Assembly: GCF_016612995.1 (NCBI RefSeq)
Contig: NZ_JAEOAH010000013.1
Location: 94,062 to 158,061 of the forward strand
Direction: 5' to 3'
Origin: Viridibacillus soli
Lineage (GTDB): Bacteria; Bacillota; Bacilli; Bacillales_A; Planococcaceae
DNA length: 64,000 bases
The position numbers and the translations under genes were made by a program. The notes beneath the pieces were generated by a model, which saw nothing but the letters and a program-made list of their open reading frames with translations, had not been told where the DNA came from and did no database searches. Shown here one piece after another: positions 9,866-19,315 of this stretch (position 1 is the first letter of the stretch; each line of letters starts with the position of its first letter).

Positions 9866-9894
9866 ATTATACAGTTTGTCACGATGTTAAGCAA
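9866..9894 (-). promoter_or_regulatory. SigA-type promoter of the MFS gene
   Basis: On the minus strand: -35 TTGCTT (9894-9889), 17-bp spacer, -10 TATAAT (9871-9866). Between it and the start codon lies the imperfect dyad ATTGCTAATTAATAGTAAT (9841-9859). Confidence 0.6.
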
Positions 9895-9932
9895 CAAAAG
9901 AAGCTCGGAAAGGTATGCACCTTCCGAGCTTC
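9895..9932 (-). terminator. Terminator of the pot operon
   Basis: AAGCTCGGAA...TTCCGAGCTT stem (10 bp plus GG/CC with one bulged A) followed on the minus strand by CTTTTGTT, directly after the potD stop. Confidence 0.88.
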
Positions 9933-9939
9933 TTTAAGC

Positions 9940-11013
9940 TTATCGTATAGACATTTTAAATTTCAAGAATAATTCATTGTACTCACCGATTTTTTCTTTA
10001 CCTAAATTTTTATATACATGTAAATTGTCACGAACCTCTTTTGAAGGGTAGTAGCGTTCATCGTTTACTACTTCAGGGTCCATTAATTTTAATGCTGCTT
10101 TATTAGGTGTTGAGTAACCGACATAATCTGCGTTTTGTGCAGCAACTTCGGCATCTAGCATGAAGTTGATGAATTTATGAGCTCCCTCAACATTTTTAGA
10201 TGTTTTCGGAATTACCATATTATCAAACCATAAATTTGAACCTTCATTTGGTACATTGTACGTTAAATCTTCATTTTCAAACATCATATCAGCTGCTTGA
10301 CCAGACCAAGTTAAAGCGACAGAAGCATCGCCATTTACCATTAATTGTGTCACTTCATCTCCAATAATCGCTTTAACGTTTGGTGCCATTTTAATTAATT
10401 TGTCAGTAGCAGCCTTCAGTTCTTTACTATCAGTTGAATTCAGAGATTTCCCCATACTGTTTAAGCTAACACCTAACACTTCACGGGCACTATCTACTAA
10501 AATTACTTTGCCTTTTAAAGAAGGATCCCAAAGATCATCCCAGCTATCAAAGTTTTGACCATCTAGGATAGCCGTATTATACACAATCCCAACAGTACCC
10601 CAGAAATATGGAACGGAAAATTTGTTATCCTGATCAAAATCTAAATCTAAAAAGTCTGGATCAATATTTTTGATATTCGGAATTTGTTTGTAATCGATTG
10701 GAAGCAGTAAATCTCGTTCTTTCATTTGCTCGATTGTGTATTCTGATGGCATTGAAATATCGTAAGACGTACCACCTTGTTCGATTTTCGTCATCATTGC
10801 TTCATTTGAATCAAATGTTTCGTAAATAACGTGAATACCTGTTTCTTTTTCGAATTGTTTAATTAAATCTGTATCAATATATTCGCCCCAGTTATAAATG
10901 GTTAAAACATCTTTCCCTGATTTCCCGGAAGTTTGGTCCATCACACTTGCTGCATACATCAGTAAGCCGCAAACAAGTAAAATGACAACTGTTGCTCGTA
11001 CTAATGATTTCAT
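9940..11013 (-). CDS. potD: Spermidine/putrescine ABC transporter, substrate-binding protein
   Basis: Extracellular polyamine-binding protein, 357 residues. A hydrophobic N-terminal segment (residues 5-23) is followed by LTIYNWGEYIDTDLIKQFEKE-type PotD sequence; the NWGEY motif is diagnostic of the family. Interior matches include PSEYTIEQM and LTWSGQAADM. The single early Cys sits in LLVCG, a poor lipobox (Val at -1), so it may be held by an uncleaved signal anchor instead of lipidation. Last gene of the pot operon; its ATG overlaps the potC stop by four bases. Confidence 0.93.
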   Translation of the reverse strand: MKSLVRATVVILLVCGLLMYAASVMDQTSGKSGKDVLTIYNWGEYIDTDLIKQFEKETGIHVIYETFDSNEAMMTKIEQGGTSYDISMPSEYTIEQMKERDLLLPIDYKQIPNIKNIDPDFLDLDFDQDNKFSVPYFWGTVGIVYNTAILDGQNFDSWDDLWDPSLKGKVILVDSAREVLGVSLNSMGKSLNSTDSKELKAATDKLIKMAPNVKAIIGDEVTQLMVNGDASVALTWSGQAADMMFENEDLTYNVPNEGSNLWFDNMVIPKTSKNVEGAHKFINFMLDAEVAAQNADYVGYSTPNKAALKLMDPEVVNDERYYPSKEVRDNLHVYKNLGKEKIGEYNELFLKFKMSIR

Positions 11014-11813
11014 TTACGCCCCCCCGTTCCACTTGCGCCTCTACTACGATTTGTGACGAAGTAATAACCGAGAACAAGCAGCATTGTCACAAAGAATACT
11101 AAGCCTGAGATGGCATTAACAGTTAATGAAACGCCAGCGCGAGCCATTGAATAGATTTCAACAGATAAAGTACTGAAACCATTCCCAGTAACGAAAAATG
11201 TCACGGCGAAATCATCAAGAGAATACGTTAACGCTAAGAAGAATCCCGCGAAAATACCTGGTTTGATATAAGGTAAAATGACGCGTGTTAAAATGTCACG
11301 ACGTGTTGCCCCTAGATCAAGTGCAGCATCGATTAAAGAAGAACTCATCTCTTGTAGCTTAGGTAAAACCATAATTACCACGATTGGAATACTAAAAGCA
11401 ACATGTGCTAATAACACAGAAGTGAAACCTAATTTAACCCCAACCATTGTGAATAAAATCAAGAACGATGCCCCGATAATAACATCTGGGCTAACGATTA
11501 GAATATTATTTAGTGATAATACAGTATTACGTAGTTTGCGATTACGCATCGAGACAATACCGATTGCTCCAAGCGTTCCAATCATAGTGGAAATTAATGC
11601 AGATAATAATGCCACTACTACTGTATTAATAAGAATGGTTAACAAGCGCGTATCTTCAAATACTGCTATATAGTGTTCAAGTGTAAAAGACTTGAAATTT
11701 GTCATTGTACCGCCACTATTGAAAGAGTAGAATACTAAAAACAGAATGGGTGCATACAAAATGACAAAAACCAAAGCTAAATACAGCTTCGAACTTTTAC
11801 TTAGCTTTTCCAT
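11010..11813 (-). CDS. potC: Spermidine/putrescine ABC transporter permease
   Basis: 267-residue inner permease with six predicted helices. The EAA loop is visible as DAALDLGATRRDILTRVILP (about residues 158-177), the contact site for the PotA ATPase. PotC is recognised by its order after PotB and its family sequence (LYAPILFLVFYSFN at the N-terminus). It overlaps potB by 17 bp and potD by four, so the whole operon is likely translationally coupled. Confidence 0.93.
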   Translation of the reverse strand: MEKLSKSSKLYLALVFVILYAPILFLVFYSFNSGGTMTNFKSFTLEHYIAVFEDTRLLTILINTVVVALLSALISTMIGTLGAIGIVSMRNRKLRNTVLSLNNILIVSPDVIIGASFLILFTMVGVKLGFTSVLLAHVAFSIPIVVIMVLPKLQEMSSSLIDAALDLGATRRDILTRVILPYIKPGIFAGFFLALTYSLDDFAVTFFVTGNGFSTLSVEIYSMARAGVSLTVNAISGLVFFVTMLLVLGYYFVTNRSRGASGTGGRK

Positions 11814-12630
11814 ATTGTGTAGCCCCTTTCTCTTTTTGGCCTGTGAATAACATGATGATAAACATAAATAGAATTAAGAATACTGCGATTGTCGAACCCA
11901 TTCCCCAGTTTTGCGTTACTAAAAATTGTTGTTCGATAGCTGTACCAAGTGTAATAACACGGTTACCCGCGATCAATCGTGTAATCATGAATAGAGATAG
12001 CGCTGGGATAAAAACAGCTTGAATCCCTGATTTCACACCGTTCATCGTAAGAGGTAATATAACGCGACGGAATGTTGTAAGTCTTGAAGCCCCTAAATCA
12101 CGAGCTGCATAGATGAGTGCCGGATTTAGTTTATCAAGGGAATTAAATATCGGTAAAATCATAAACGGAATGAAAATATAAACAGCTACAAAAACGAAAC
12201 TAAAATCTGTAAACAAAATTTGCTGCTGTGGGATACCGATCGTTTTCAAGAAAGAATTAATCGGACCGCTCATACCGAAGATCCCGATAAATGCGTACGT
12301 TTTTAAAAGTAGGTTAATCCATGATGGGATAATAATTAAAATGAGCCAAAGCTGCTTATGCTTTGTTTTTGTAATTAAATACGCCGCTGGATAAGATACT
12401 AATAATGAAAACAGTGTAATTAGAAATGCGTACCAAAATGAGCTTAGCGTCATTTTTAAGTACACGCCCGTAAAGAAGTTTTGATAGTTTGCAATAGTAA
12501 AATTGCCATTTAAGTCAAGTAATGAATAATAAGCGACAAGTATAATTGGTGCTATAACAAAAAGGGCAATCCATACATAATATGGGATGAGAGCAAATGG
12601 ACTATTTCTTTTATTTCGCATCTTCTTCAT
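11797..12630 (-). CDS. potB: Spermidine/putrescine ABC transporter permease
   Basis: 277-residue permease with six predicted helices and an EAA loop [18 protein letters not shown] (about residues 172-189). N-terminal sequence [19 protein letters not shown] is typical of PotB. It forms the membrane channel with PotC. It overlaps the end of potA by 20 bp; a short Arg/Lys-rich N-terminal tail precedes the first helix. Confidence 0.93.
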   Translation of the reverse strand: MKKMRNKRNSPFALIPYYVWIALFVIAPIILVAYYSLLDLNGNFTIANYQNFFTGVYLKMTLSSFWYAFLITLFSLLVSYPAAYLITKTKHKQLWLILIIIPSWINLLLKTYAFIGIFGMSGPINSFLKTIGIPQQQILFTDFSFVFVAVYIFIPFMILPIFNSLDKLNPALIYAARDLGASRLTTFRRVILPLTMNGVKSGIQAVFIPALSLFMITRLIAGNRVITLGTAIEQQFLVTQNWGMGSTIAVFLILFMFIIMLFTGQKEKGATQYGKAK

Positions 12631-13717
12631 CTCCGTATGATTCTAAACGTTTATCAAAGTCTGCCTCTGTTTCGTTTAGACGCATAACATGAATAGCTTC
12701 AGGATCAAAGTCTAGCCCGATTTTTGCTCCAACTGTTGCTTTTTTCAATGAGTGGACAAGCCATTCATTGCCATCTTCATCATAGGTAGATAGTTCATAA
12801 TGTACACCGCGGAATAGCTGTGTATCTACAGTTACCTCTAGCTTGCCGTTTTTTAGTGAAGTAATTTCTAGATCTTCGGGACGAATGACGATATCTATTT
12901 TTTCATTTGGATTCAAGCCTTGGTCGACACATTCAAACGATTTGCCAGCGAAATTTACAACAAAATCTTCGATCATCGTACCAGGAACGATATTAGATTC
13001 ACCGATGAAATCTGCAACGAAGCGGTTAATTGGTTCGTCATAAATGTCAACGGGTGTACCACTTTGTTGGATATCCCCTTCGTTTAGCACGAAGATTTCA
13101 TCTGACATCGCAAGAGCTTCTTCCTGATCATGTGTGACGAAAACGAATGTTTTACCTAGTCGTTGTTGCAACTCACGCAATTCATATTGCATTTCTGTAC
13201 GAAGTTTTAAGTCTAAAGCTGATAGTGGTTCATCTAAAAGAATGATTTCTGGATCATTGACGATAGCACGAGCGATAGCAACACGTTGGCGCTGACCACC
13301 TGACATTTCAGAAATTTCACGTTTGTCATAGCCTTCTAAGTTCACGAATTTTAATGCTTCATGTACACGTTTTGTTACTTCAGAATTGTTTAGTTTTTTT
13401 ATACGCAGTCCAAACGCTACATTTTCAAACACATCTAAATGTGGGAATAGAGCATAGTCTTGGAATACAGTATTCACTTGTCGTTCATTAGCAGGAACAT
13501 TATTGATTTTCTTACCATTGAAATATATAGAGCCGCTTGTTGGTTCCATGAATCCGGCGATTAGACGGAGAATCGTTGTTTTACCACAACCAGATGGGCC
13601 GAGTAGGGTGTAAAACTCACCTCTTTCTAATTCAAAGCTGATATCCTTTAATACGACAGTGCCGTCAGAATATGATTTCGACACATTTTCAAAGCGAATA
13701 ATTGAGTTTTCAGTCAT
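12611..13717 (-). CDS. potA: Spermidine/putrescine ABC transporter ATPase
   Basis: 368-residue ATPase that powers polyamine import. Walker [10 protein letters not shown] (40-48), Q-loop [10 protein letters not shown] (84-93), signature SGGQRQRVA (139-147) and Walker [12 protein letters not shown] (159-169) are all intact, followed by the His switch FVTHD. The C-terminal ~120 residues form the TOBE-type regulatory domain usual for PotA. It starts 15 bp after the regulator gene, so the regulator and transporter share one transcript. Confidence 0.95.
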   Translation of the reverse strand: MTENSIIRFENVSKSYSDGTVVLKDISFELERGEFYTLLGPSGCGKTTILRLIAGFMEPTSGSIYFNGKKINNVPANERQVNTVFQDYALFPHLDVFENVAFGLRIKKLNNSEVTKRVHEALKFVNLEGYDKREISEMSGGQRQRVAIARAIVNDPEIILLDEPLSALDLKLRTEMQYELRELQQRLGKTFVFVTHDQEEALAMSDEIFVLNEGDIQQSGTPVDIYDEPINRFVADFIGESNIVPGTMIEDFVVNFAGKSFECVDQGLNPNEKIDIVIRPEDLEITSLKNGKLEVTVDTQLFRGVHYELSTYDEDGNEWLVHSLKKATVGAKIGLDFDPEAIHVMRLNETEADFDKRLESYGDEEDAK

Positions 13718-13732
13718 GTTGGGCCTCCTAAA

Positions 13733-14275
13733 CTATAAATAAGATTCGGTTGCGACGAGTAAAAGATCGGTTTTCCCTGCGTGAGCATTAAACAGCTGAT
13801 GAGTATCTGAAGCATCGAAATAGACCGCATTTCCTGCTGTTGCGATATATTCCTCCTTACCTAATACAAGTCGAATGCGCCCTGATAAAACATAGATAAA
13901 TGTTTCGGATAAAGAAGGTTCAAATTGCTTGAATTCACCGTTTTGTTCAAATGTTAAAATGACAGGTTCAATTTCTTTTTCATTAGAAGTTGGAATAAGC
14001 CATTGAATACGATATTTTTTATCTTCGTCAGTAAAGATGGTTTGGTCCTCGTCAGTGTAGACGACTTTTTGTTCTTCTTGTTCATCATCAAAAAAGTCTT
14101 TAGGTGTTGAACCAAGAACTTCTAATAATGTGAAGAGTGTTTCAATAGAAGGAGAGTTCAAATCTCTTTCCAATTGTGAGATGTAACCTTTGCTCAAATC
14201 TGTTCTTTCACCTAACTCCTCTTGGGTGAGTCCTTTTTTTAGGCGAAGTCGTTTAATCTTTTTGCCGATTTGCAT
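13733..14275 (-). CDS. XRE-cupin transcriptional regulator of the pot operon
   Basis: 180 residues: an N-terminal helix-turn-helix of the Cro/CI type (about 7-62, LTQEELGERTDLSKGYISQL) and a C-terminal cupin domain (about 105-175, ending in FDASDTHQLFNAH), with an acidic linker. XRE-cupin proteins of this build (PuuR-like) often sense polyamines or related amines. First gene of the potABCD operon, 15 bp before potA. Inverted and direct GTTTAC repeats lie between its promoter and start codon, suggesting autorepression; the ligand is inferred from the operon. Confidence 0.9.
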   Translation of the reverse strand: MQIGKKIKRLRLKKGLTQEELGERTDLSKGYISQLERDLNSPSIETLFTLLEVLGSTPKDFFDDEQEEQKVVYTDEDQTIFTDEDKKYRIQWLIPTSNEKEIEPVILTFEQNGEFKQFEPSLSETFIYVLSGRIRLVLGKEEYIATAGNAVYFDASDTHQLFNAHAGKTDLLLVATESYL

Positions 14276-14292
14276 CTTCTTGCTCCTCGATT

Positions 14293-14356
14293 GTTTACTA
14301 TTCGTAAACTTATAGAAACGAAAGTTTACTTTAACGAAACTTTAAGTTTACTCAAA
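14293..14356 (-). promoter_or_regulatory. Candidate operator cluster of the XRE-cupin regulator
   Basis: A perfect palindrome GTTTAC-TATTC-GTAAAC (14293-14309) is followed by AAAGTTTACTTTAACG (from 14321) and TTAAGTTTACTCAAACG (from 14342), giving three GTTTACT elements. All sit downstream of the -10 and upstream of the regulator's start codon, where binding would block elongation or initiation. Confidence 0.55.
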
Positions 14357-14364
14357 CGATATCT

Positions 14365-14392
14365 ATTATACAAAATTGACGATTTTTTTCAA
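14365..14392 (-). promoter_or_regulatory. SigA-type promoter of the regulator-potABCD operon
   Basis: Minus strand: -35 TTGAAA (14392-14387), 16-bp spacer, -10 TATAAT (14370-14365). The rest of the gene-free stretch up to the LytTR terminator (14393-14590) shows nothing I can name. Confidence 0.7.
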
Positions 14393-14590
14393 CCTTTTTC
14401 AGAAAAAAATAATAGTAATTCTGAAAGATTATTAGAAAGTAAACGAAATTGTAAGGGAAATAGGTCAACCAATCATTATGGACAAATATAATCCTATGAG
14501 AATAGTATAAAATTTTAGCGCTGTATTAGTATTCGAATAATTAAGGAAATTTAATATGGAGGTAATTCAAAAAGTCGGTTTTCCAAAATG

Positions 14591-14629
14591 TGCATAAAAG
14601 AAAAACCGAGTGCAAAATTGCACTCGGTT
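14591..14629 (-). terminator. Terminator of the LytTR gene
   Basis: AACCGAGTGC...GCACTCGGTT, a 10-bp perfect stem with a 6-base loop, followed on the minus strand by TTTTCTTTT. It lies just past the lytTR stop. Confidence 0.9.
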
Positions 14630-14647
14630 AGTATCATTATTATTTTA

Positions 14648-15319
14648 TTAAAATTCTAACGCTCTCTTTACATCATTTATATAGGAACTACTGACGGGTA
14701 ATTCCGTGTTATCTTGCAAAACGATCAGTAAATTTGATGAGAAATCACGCGTTATTTTCCGAATAGAGTGAATATTTACTATATAGGAACGGTGAATACG
14801 TAAAAAACAATCAGGTAAACGTCTATGCAACTCTTTAAGTGTTAAGTTTGTTTTATATTGTTCACTTTTAGCATAAAACCAACTTTTCTTATTTAAGCTT
14901 TCAAAATGCGATACTTTTTCAATAGGGATAGGGGACCATTCATCTTGCTGTTTGCCTGTTATAAAACGGTAGGGCTCTTTAATAGCTAACTTATGATCAG
15001 GCGGTAAGATGACAATTAGCGCGGCTGGCTCACCATGCAATTCGATAGGATAACCAATGCCGTAATATGGAATACCTAATAACTCTTCTTCAACAACAGC
15101 TTCTATTTTTCTTCTTTCACGAATGACTTGATCTGCAATACTCCCTTCCTTAATACCCTTACCACAATTTAAATGTACATCATAAGCACCTGCAACATAA
15201 TAAATGTAAGAGTCTCCTACAGCAATTGCCAATGTTGCTTCCTGCGGTATCCAATCTGCTAACAAATTCTTGTATTGCTCAGCTATCCCATTTGCAAAAC
15301 CCATTTTTTTCTCAACCAT
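14648..15319 (-). CDS. LytTR-family DNA-binding regulator, divergent from aceA
   Basis: 223 residues. The C-terminal ~95 residues are a LytTR DNA-binding domain, with the hallmark FLRIHRSYIVN at 172-182. The N-terminal ~110 residues look like a small-molecule sensor of GAF/PAS type (GIPYYGIGYPIELHGEPAAL near 82-101); there is no receiver domain, so it is not a classical response regulator. It is transcribed away from aceA, and three AACWGTTAT elements lie in the shared intergenic region. I infer that it controls the glyoxylate shunt. RBS GAGGCG lies just before the start. Confidence 0.85.
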   Translation of the reverse strand: MVEKKMGFANGIAEQYKNLLADWIPQEATLAIAVGDSYIYYVAGAYDVHLNCGKGIKEGSIADQVIRERRKIEAVVEEELLGIPYYGIGYPIELHGEPAALIVILPPDHKLAIKEPYRFITGKQQDEWSPIPIEKVSHFESLNKKSWFYAKSEQYKTNLTLKELHRRLPDCFLRIHRSYIVNIHSIRKITRDFSSNLLIVLQDNTELPVSSSYINDVKRALEF

Positions 15320-15407
15320 TTGAAGCGCCTCCTCAATTTATCGTGGAAAAACATTCATTCATCGTTAAAAAATGGCTTTTTATCAAAAAACAATAACAAA
15401 AATCAGA

Positions 15408-15470
15408 AACTGTTATATATTAATTTATAACAACGCTAACTGTTATGCAACAACAAATTTAAACAGTTAT
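15408..15470 (+). promoter_or_regulatory. Candidate LytTR binding repeats upstream of aceA
   Basis: Three near-identical 9-mers in the same orientation: AACTGTTAT (15408-15416), AACTGTTAT (15438-15446) and AACAGTTAT (15462-15470), spaced 30 and 24 bp start to start. LytTR proteins bind 9-bp direct repeats of this kind spaced near whole helical turns. They lie 33-95 bp before the aceA start. Confidence 0.55.
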
Positions 15471-15502
15471 TAACGTAAATTAATTGGAAGGTGTGAGTTT
15501 TT

Positions 15503-16786
15503 ATGGTATCTAGAAAACAACAAGTGGAGCAATTAGAAAAAAATTGGGCAGAAGAGGGTCGTTGGTTAGGAATTGAACGTCCGTACAGTGCAGAGGAAGT
15601 CATCAAATTACGTGGCTCTGTAATTGTTGAACATACATTAGCAACAAAAGGTGCAGCACGTTTATGGAGATCTTTACATGAAGAAGATTTCATCAATGCT
15701 TTAGGAGCATTAACGGGTAATCAAGCTGTACAACAAGTAAAAGCGGGTCTACAAGCTATTTACTTAAGTGGCTGGCAAGTAGCAGCGGATGCTAACCTTT
15801 CAGGCCAAATGTATCCTGACCAAAGCTTATACCCAGCAAATAGTGTACCTGCAGTTGTTAAGCGTATTAATCAAGCATTACAGCGTGCAGACCAAATTGA
15901 TCATGCTGAAGGGCGCGACGATGGTTTTGACTGGTTCGCACCGATTATTGCAGATGCAGAAGCAGGATTTGGTGGACCACTGAACGTCTTCGAATTAGTG
16001 AAAGGTATGATTGAATCGGGCGCATCAGGCGTTCACTTAGAAGACCAATTAGCTTCAGAAAAAAAATGCGGTCACTTAGGCGGCAAAGTGTTATTACCAA
16101 CACAAAACGCGATTCGTAATTTGACTTCTGCAAGACTTGCAGCTGATGTCTTAGATGTACCAACAATCTTAATTGCACGTACAGATGCAGATGCGGCGGA
16201 TATGGTAACAAGCGATATTGATCCGAGAGATGCGGAGTTCCTAACAGGCGAACGTACTCCTGAAGGTTTCTTCCGTACAAGACCAGGCATTGACCAAGCG
16301 ATTGCACGAGGCCTTGCTTATGCACCGTATGCAGACTTAATTTGGTGTGAAACATCTACACCTGATTTAGCAGAAGCAAAAAAATTCGCAGATGCAATCC
16401 ATGCTAAATTCCCAGGTAAAATGCTTGCTTATAACTGTTCTCCATCATTCAACTGGAAAGCGAATTTAAATGATGAGACAATTGCGAAATATCAAGTGGA
16501 ACTTGGTAAAATGGGCTACAAATTCCAATTCGTAACGCTAGCAGGTTTCCATGCTTTAAATCATAGCATGTTCGAATTAGCACATGATTATAAAGATAAC
16601 GGCATGGCTGCGTACTCTAAGCTTCAACAAGCTGAATTTGCTAATGAAACAAAAGGCTATACAGCTACGAAGCACCAACGTGAAGTAGGTACTGGTTACT
16701 TTGATGAAGTATCGCAAGTAATTTCTGGTGGAACATCTTCTACAACGGCTATGAAGGGTTCAACAGAAACAGCACAATTCATTTAA
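15503..16786 (+). CDS. aceA: Isocitrate lyase
   Basis: 427-residue isocitrate lyase, first enzyme of the glyoxylate shunt: isocitrate to succinate and glyoxylate. The catalytic motif KKCGH is visible ([10 protein letters not shown], about residues 188-197), along with [11 protein letters not shown] for Mg binding and the WCETSTPDL segment. Length fits the bacterial family. An AAGGTG ribosome site precedes the ATG. It forms an operon with aceB (13-19 bp gap) and the 40-residue protein behind it. The upstream LytTR sites suggest control by the divergent regulator. Presence of the shunt implies growth on acetate or fatty acids. Confidence 0.97.
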   Translation: MVSRKQQVEQLEKNWAEEGRWLGIERPYSAEEVIKLRGSVIVEHTLATKGAARLWRSLHEEDFINALGALTGNQAVQQVKAGLQAIYLSGWQVAADANLSGQMYPDQSLYPANSVPAVVKRINQALQRADQIDHAEGRDDGFDWFAPIIADAEAGFGGPLNVFELVKGMIESGASGVHLEDQLASEKKCGHLGGKVLLPTQNAIRNLTSARLAADVLDVPTILIARTDADAADMVTSDIDPRDAEFLTGERTPEGFFRTRPGIDQAIARGLAYAPYADLIWCETSTPDLAEAKKFADAIHAKFPGKMLAYNCSPSFNWKANLNDETIAKYQVELGKMGYKFQFVTLAGFHALNHSMFELAHDYKDNGMAAYSKLQQAEFANETKGYTATKHQREVGTGYFDEVSQVISGGTSSTTAMKGSTETAQFI

Positions 16787-16805
16787 CCAAAACGGAGGTA
16801 TGGAT

Positions 16806-18410
16806 ATGAGTATGCAGCAAGTAACTTCTAAAGACATTAAAATTTTAGGTAAGCAGACGGTTGCAAGTGAAGCAATTTTAACAGCTGAAGCACTTCAATT
16901 TATAGCTTCACTGCACCATCAATTTGATGAACGAAGAAAAAAATTACTAAATGAGCGTCAAAATAGACAAAAACGCCTTGATGCAGGAGAGAAGCTAGAT
17001 TTTCTAGCAGACACAAAAGAGATCCGTGAAGGAGTGTGGACTATTGCGCCACTCCCTGCTGATTTACAAAATCGTCGAGTAGAAATTACAGGTCCTGTCA
17101 ATCGTAAAATGGTCATCAATGCATTGAATTCTGGTGCGAAAATGTTCATGGCATGTTTTGAGGACGCAACTTCACCTACTTGGGACAATATGATTGAGGG
17201 TCAAGTGAACATGCACGATGCGGTGCGCAAAACGATTTCGTTTACACAAGAATCTAACGGTAAATCGTATAAGCTAAATGACAATCCAGCTACCTTACTG
17301 ATTCGTCCAAGAGGCTTACATTTAGTAGAGAAAAATGTAGAAATCGATGGGGAACAAATAGCAGGTGGTCTATTCGATTTCGGTTTATATTTTTTTCATA
17401 ATGCGAAGGAATTAGTGGCCCGTGGTTCAGGTCCATACTTCTACTTGCCAAAGCTTGAAAGTCATTTAGAAGCACGATTATGGAACGATGTGTTTATCTT
17501 TGCACAACAGCAACTAGGCATTCCGCAAGGGACGATTAAGGCGACTGTCTTAATCGAAACGATTACAGCTGCATTTGAAATGGATGAAATTTTATATGAA
17601 TTGCGTGAGCATTCAGCAGGGCTGAACTGTGGACGATGGGATTATATTTTCAGTTATTTAAAACGTTTGCGTAATCAGCCAGAAGTCATTTTACCTGATC
17701 GCGGTCAAGTAACAATGACTTCACCATTTATGCGCGCTTATACATTGAAATGCGTACAAACTTGTCATAAAAGGAATGCACCAGCTATTGGGGGAATGGC
17801 TGCACAAATTCCAATTAAAGATGATCCAGAGGCAAATGATATTGCTTTTGAAAAGGTGCGTGAAGATAAACGTCGTGAAGCAACGGATGGTCATGATGGT
17901 ACTTGGGTTGCACATCCTGGGCTAGTATCAGTAGCGATGGAGCAATTCAATGAACATATGAAAACACCAAATCAAATCGATCGTAAGCGGGAAGATGTGC
18001 ATATTTCAGCAGATGACTTGTTAGCGGTACCTGTAGGAACGATTACAGAGGCGGGTTTACGTGTCAATTGCAGTGTAGGGGTTCAGTATATAGCTTCATG
18101 GCTACGAGGCAACGGTGCAGCACCAATCAATCATATGATGGAAGATGTAGCGACAGCAGAAATTTCACGTTCACAAATATGGCAATGGATTCGTCATCCG
18201 CAAGGGGTATTAGAAGATGGGCGTGATATTAATGAACAGCTATTTGTTGCCGTACTACAAGAAGAACTTGCGCAAATTGAGCAGCAAGTAGGTCAGGAAA
18301 GCTTCAAAAAGGATCGCTATGAAGAAGCGGCAGACATTTTCAGACTTTTGACATTGAAGCCGACATTTGAAGAATTTTTAACTTTAGCCAGTTATAGTCA
18401 TATTCAATAA
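16806..18410 (+). CDS. aceB: Malate synthase A
   Basis: 534 residues from the chosen start. Joins glyoxylate and acetyl-CoA to malate, completing the shunt begun by AceA. Family motifs include [24 protein letters not shown] and [14 protein letters not shown]; length matches malate synthase A rather than the larger G form. An ATG at 16800 directly abuts the GGAGGT ribosome site, so the second in-frame ATG at 16806, six bases away, is the better start. Cotranscribed with aceA. Confidence 0.96.
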   Translation: MSMQQVTSKDIKILGKQTVASEAILTAEALQFIASLHHQFDERRKKLLNERQNRQKRLDAGEKLDFLADTKEIREGVWTIAPLPADLQNRRVEITGPVNRKMVINALNSGAKMFMACFEDATSPTWDNMIEGQVNMHDAVRKTISFTQESNGKSYKLNDNPATLLIRPRGLHLVEKNVEIDGEQIAGGLFDFGLYFFHNAKELVARGSGPYFYLPKLESHLEARLWNDVFIFAQQQLGIPQGTIKATVLIETITAAFEMDEILYELREHSAGLNCGRWDYIFSYLKRLRNQPEVILPDRGQVTMTSPFMRAYTLKCVQTCHKRNAPAIGGMAAQIPIKDDPEANDIAFEKVREDKRREATDGHDGTWVAHPGLVSVAMEQFNEHMKTPNQIDRKREDVHISADDLLAVPVGTITEAGLRVNCSVGVQYIASWLRGNGAAPINHMMEDVATAEISRSQIWQWIRHPQGVLEDGRDINEQLFVAVLQEELAQIEQQVGQESFKKDRYEEAADIFRLLTLKPTFEEFLTLASYSHIQ

Positions 18411-18429
18411 AATACCGGAGGAGATTACT

Positions 18430-18552
18430 ATGAAAACAACGAATCAAGAAGTAGTGAAAAAACATTGTCGTGAGTGCGGATGCGTAATTATTGAGCGGGT
18501 GGAATCAACTCTGTATGAATGTGAGCGCTGCATCGGCATAAGTGAAGAGTAA
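18430..18552 (+). CDS. 40-residue zinc-ribbon protein at the end of the aceAB operon
   Basis: Short gene starting with a strong GGAGGAG ribosome site, 19 bp after aceB and before a terminator, so it belongs to the same transcript. Two CxxC pairs (C13/C16 and C31/C34) with an extra C18 predict one zinc-ribbon knuckle. The pattern CxECG-x-I-x-E resembles small YhfH-type proteins, though I am not certain of family membership. No catalytic features; a regulatory or protein-binding role is possible. Confidence 0.7.
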   Translation: MKTTNQEVVKKHCRECGCVIIERVESTLYECERCIGISEE

Positions 18553-18561
18553 TAAGAGAAG

Positions 18562-18596
18562 CTCATCAGTCAATTATTGGCCGATGAGTTTTTTTA
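18562..18596 (+). terminator. Terminator of the aceAB operon
   Basis: CTCATCAGTC/GGCCGATGAG stem (one mismatch, one G-U) followed by a run of seven T. Confidence 0.8.
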
Positions 18597-18671
18597 TTGA
18601 GAAAAAACAGGCATTTTGGAGAAAAATAGCGATGAGTTATGCTAAACTAGAAATCTAAGGAGGAGGAAGAA

Positions 18672-18950
18672 TTGGGAAAGAAAATGTTTTTTTATCTAGA
18701 TCCTAAAGAGCGACAGGGCACAGTGAAAGTTCCAAGTAATCCCGTTTTTGAAGGTACATTCTTGATGGTAAACCATCGTTTAATTGACTCCGTTGCATTA
18801 GAAGATTATTGCCCTAATTGTTTAGGGTTATTACGCTATTCTGATGAATATGACTCGCTGTTTTGTGTGAATTGCAATGAATGGCGCGAAGAAGAATGCG
18901 ATGACCCTACTTGCGACAGTTGTAAAGACCGACCTAAGAGACCTTTTTAA
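18672..18950 (+). CDS. Small cysteine-rich (zinc-ribbon-like) protein
   Basis: 92 residues, family not recognised. Cysteine pairs C47/C50, C65/C68 and C81/C84 plus C76 suggest one or two zinc sites, with a short beta-rich N-terminal half. The TTG start at 18672 is chosen because it lies eight bases after AGGAGGAGG; the next in-frame ATG (18684) is too far. It is a single-gene unit with a weak terminator at 19060-19085. Confidence 0.75.
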   Translation: MGKKMFFYLDPKERQGTVKVPSNPVFEGTFLMVNHRLIDSVALEDYCPNCLGLLRYSDEYDSLFCVNCNEWREEECDDPTCDSCKDRPKRPF

Positions 18951-19059
18951 GTGGCGTTTCAAAATGAATTGTTCTCAATAAACGGCTTATTTTTACCAAT
19001 AAATCCTATTCAAAATAATTTTAGAAACCCAAATCCTTCTAGTTATAATACTTGAATTC

Positions 19060-19085
19060 AAACTCCATTTACGGGGTTTTTTCTT
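19060..19085 (+). terminator. Probable terminator of the small Cys-rich gene
   Basis: AAACTCC-ATTTAC-GGGGTTT (7-bp stem, one G-U) followed by TTTTTCTTTTT. Confidence 0.55.
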
Positions 19086-19189
19086 TTTATATCATTTTTT
19101 TAGTATAATTTACTGGTTTTTTATTAAAAATAGATGCATTTATTTTTGAATGTATAAAATGTCGAATATTTGTCACAATAAGAAGTAGA

Positions 19190-19204
19190 TTAGAATAATT
19201 ATTA
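19190..19204 (+). promoter_or_regulatory. Candidate PerR-type box before ykuU
   Basis: TTAGAATAATTATTA differs from the PerR consensus TTATAATNATTATAA at two positions and lies 112 bp before the peroxiredoxin start. It is AT-rich, so chance is possible. The rest of the gene-free stretch 18951-19315 holds the terminator above and nothing else I can support. Confidence 0.35.
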
Positions 19205-19315
19205 AGTGTTAATCGTTGATTTCACTAAGGCGATTTGCTATTGTAGGAAATGGATAAAGGTGAAAAGAACAGTTTTTCGCTTATGCATATATAACAATAA
19301 TTGGAGGGATTCAAC

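Noticed and set aside
10946..10957. Lipoprotein lipobox in PotD
   Set aside because: The only early Cys is preceded by LLV; Val at -1 does not fit the Gly/Ala/Ser rule, so lipidation is not claimed.
15945..16355. 136-codon minus-strand ORF inside aceA
   Set aside because: Low-complexity Leu/Gln/His shadow of the conserved isocitrate lyase gene.
18430..18552. SR1P-type GapA-binding peptide
   Set aside because: Similar size and two Cys pairs, but the surrounding residues do not match the SR1P pattern I recall.
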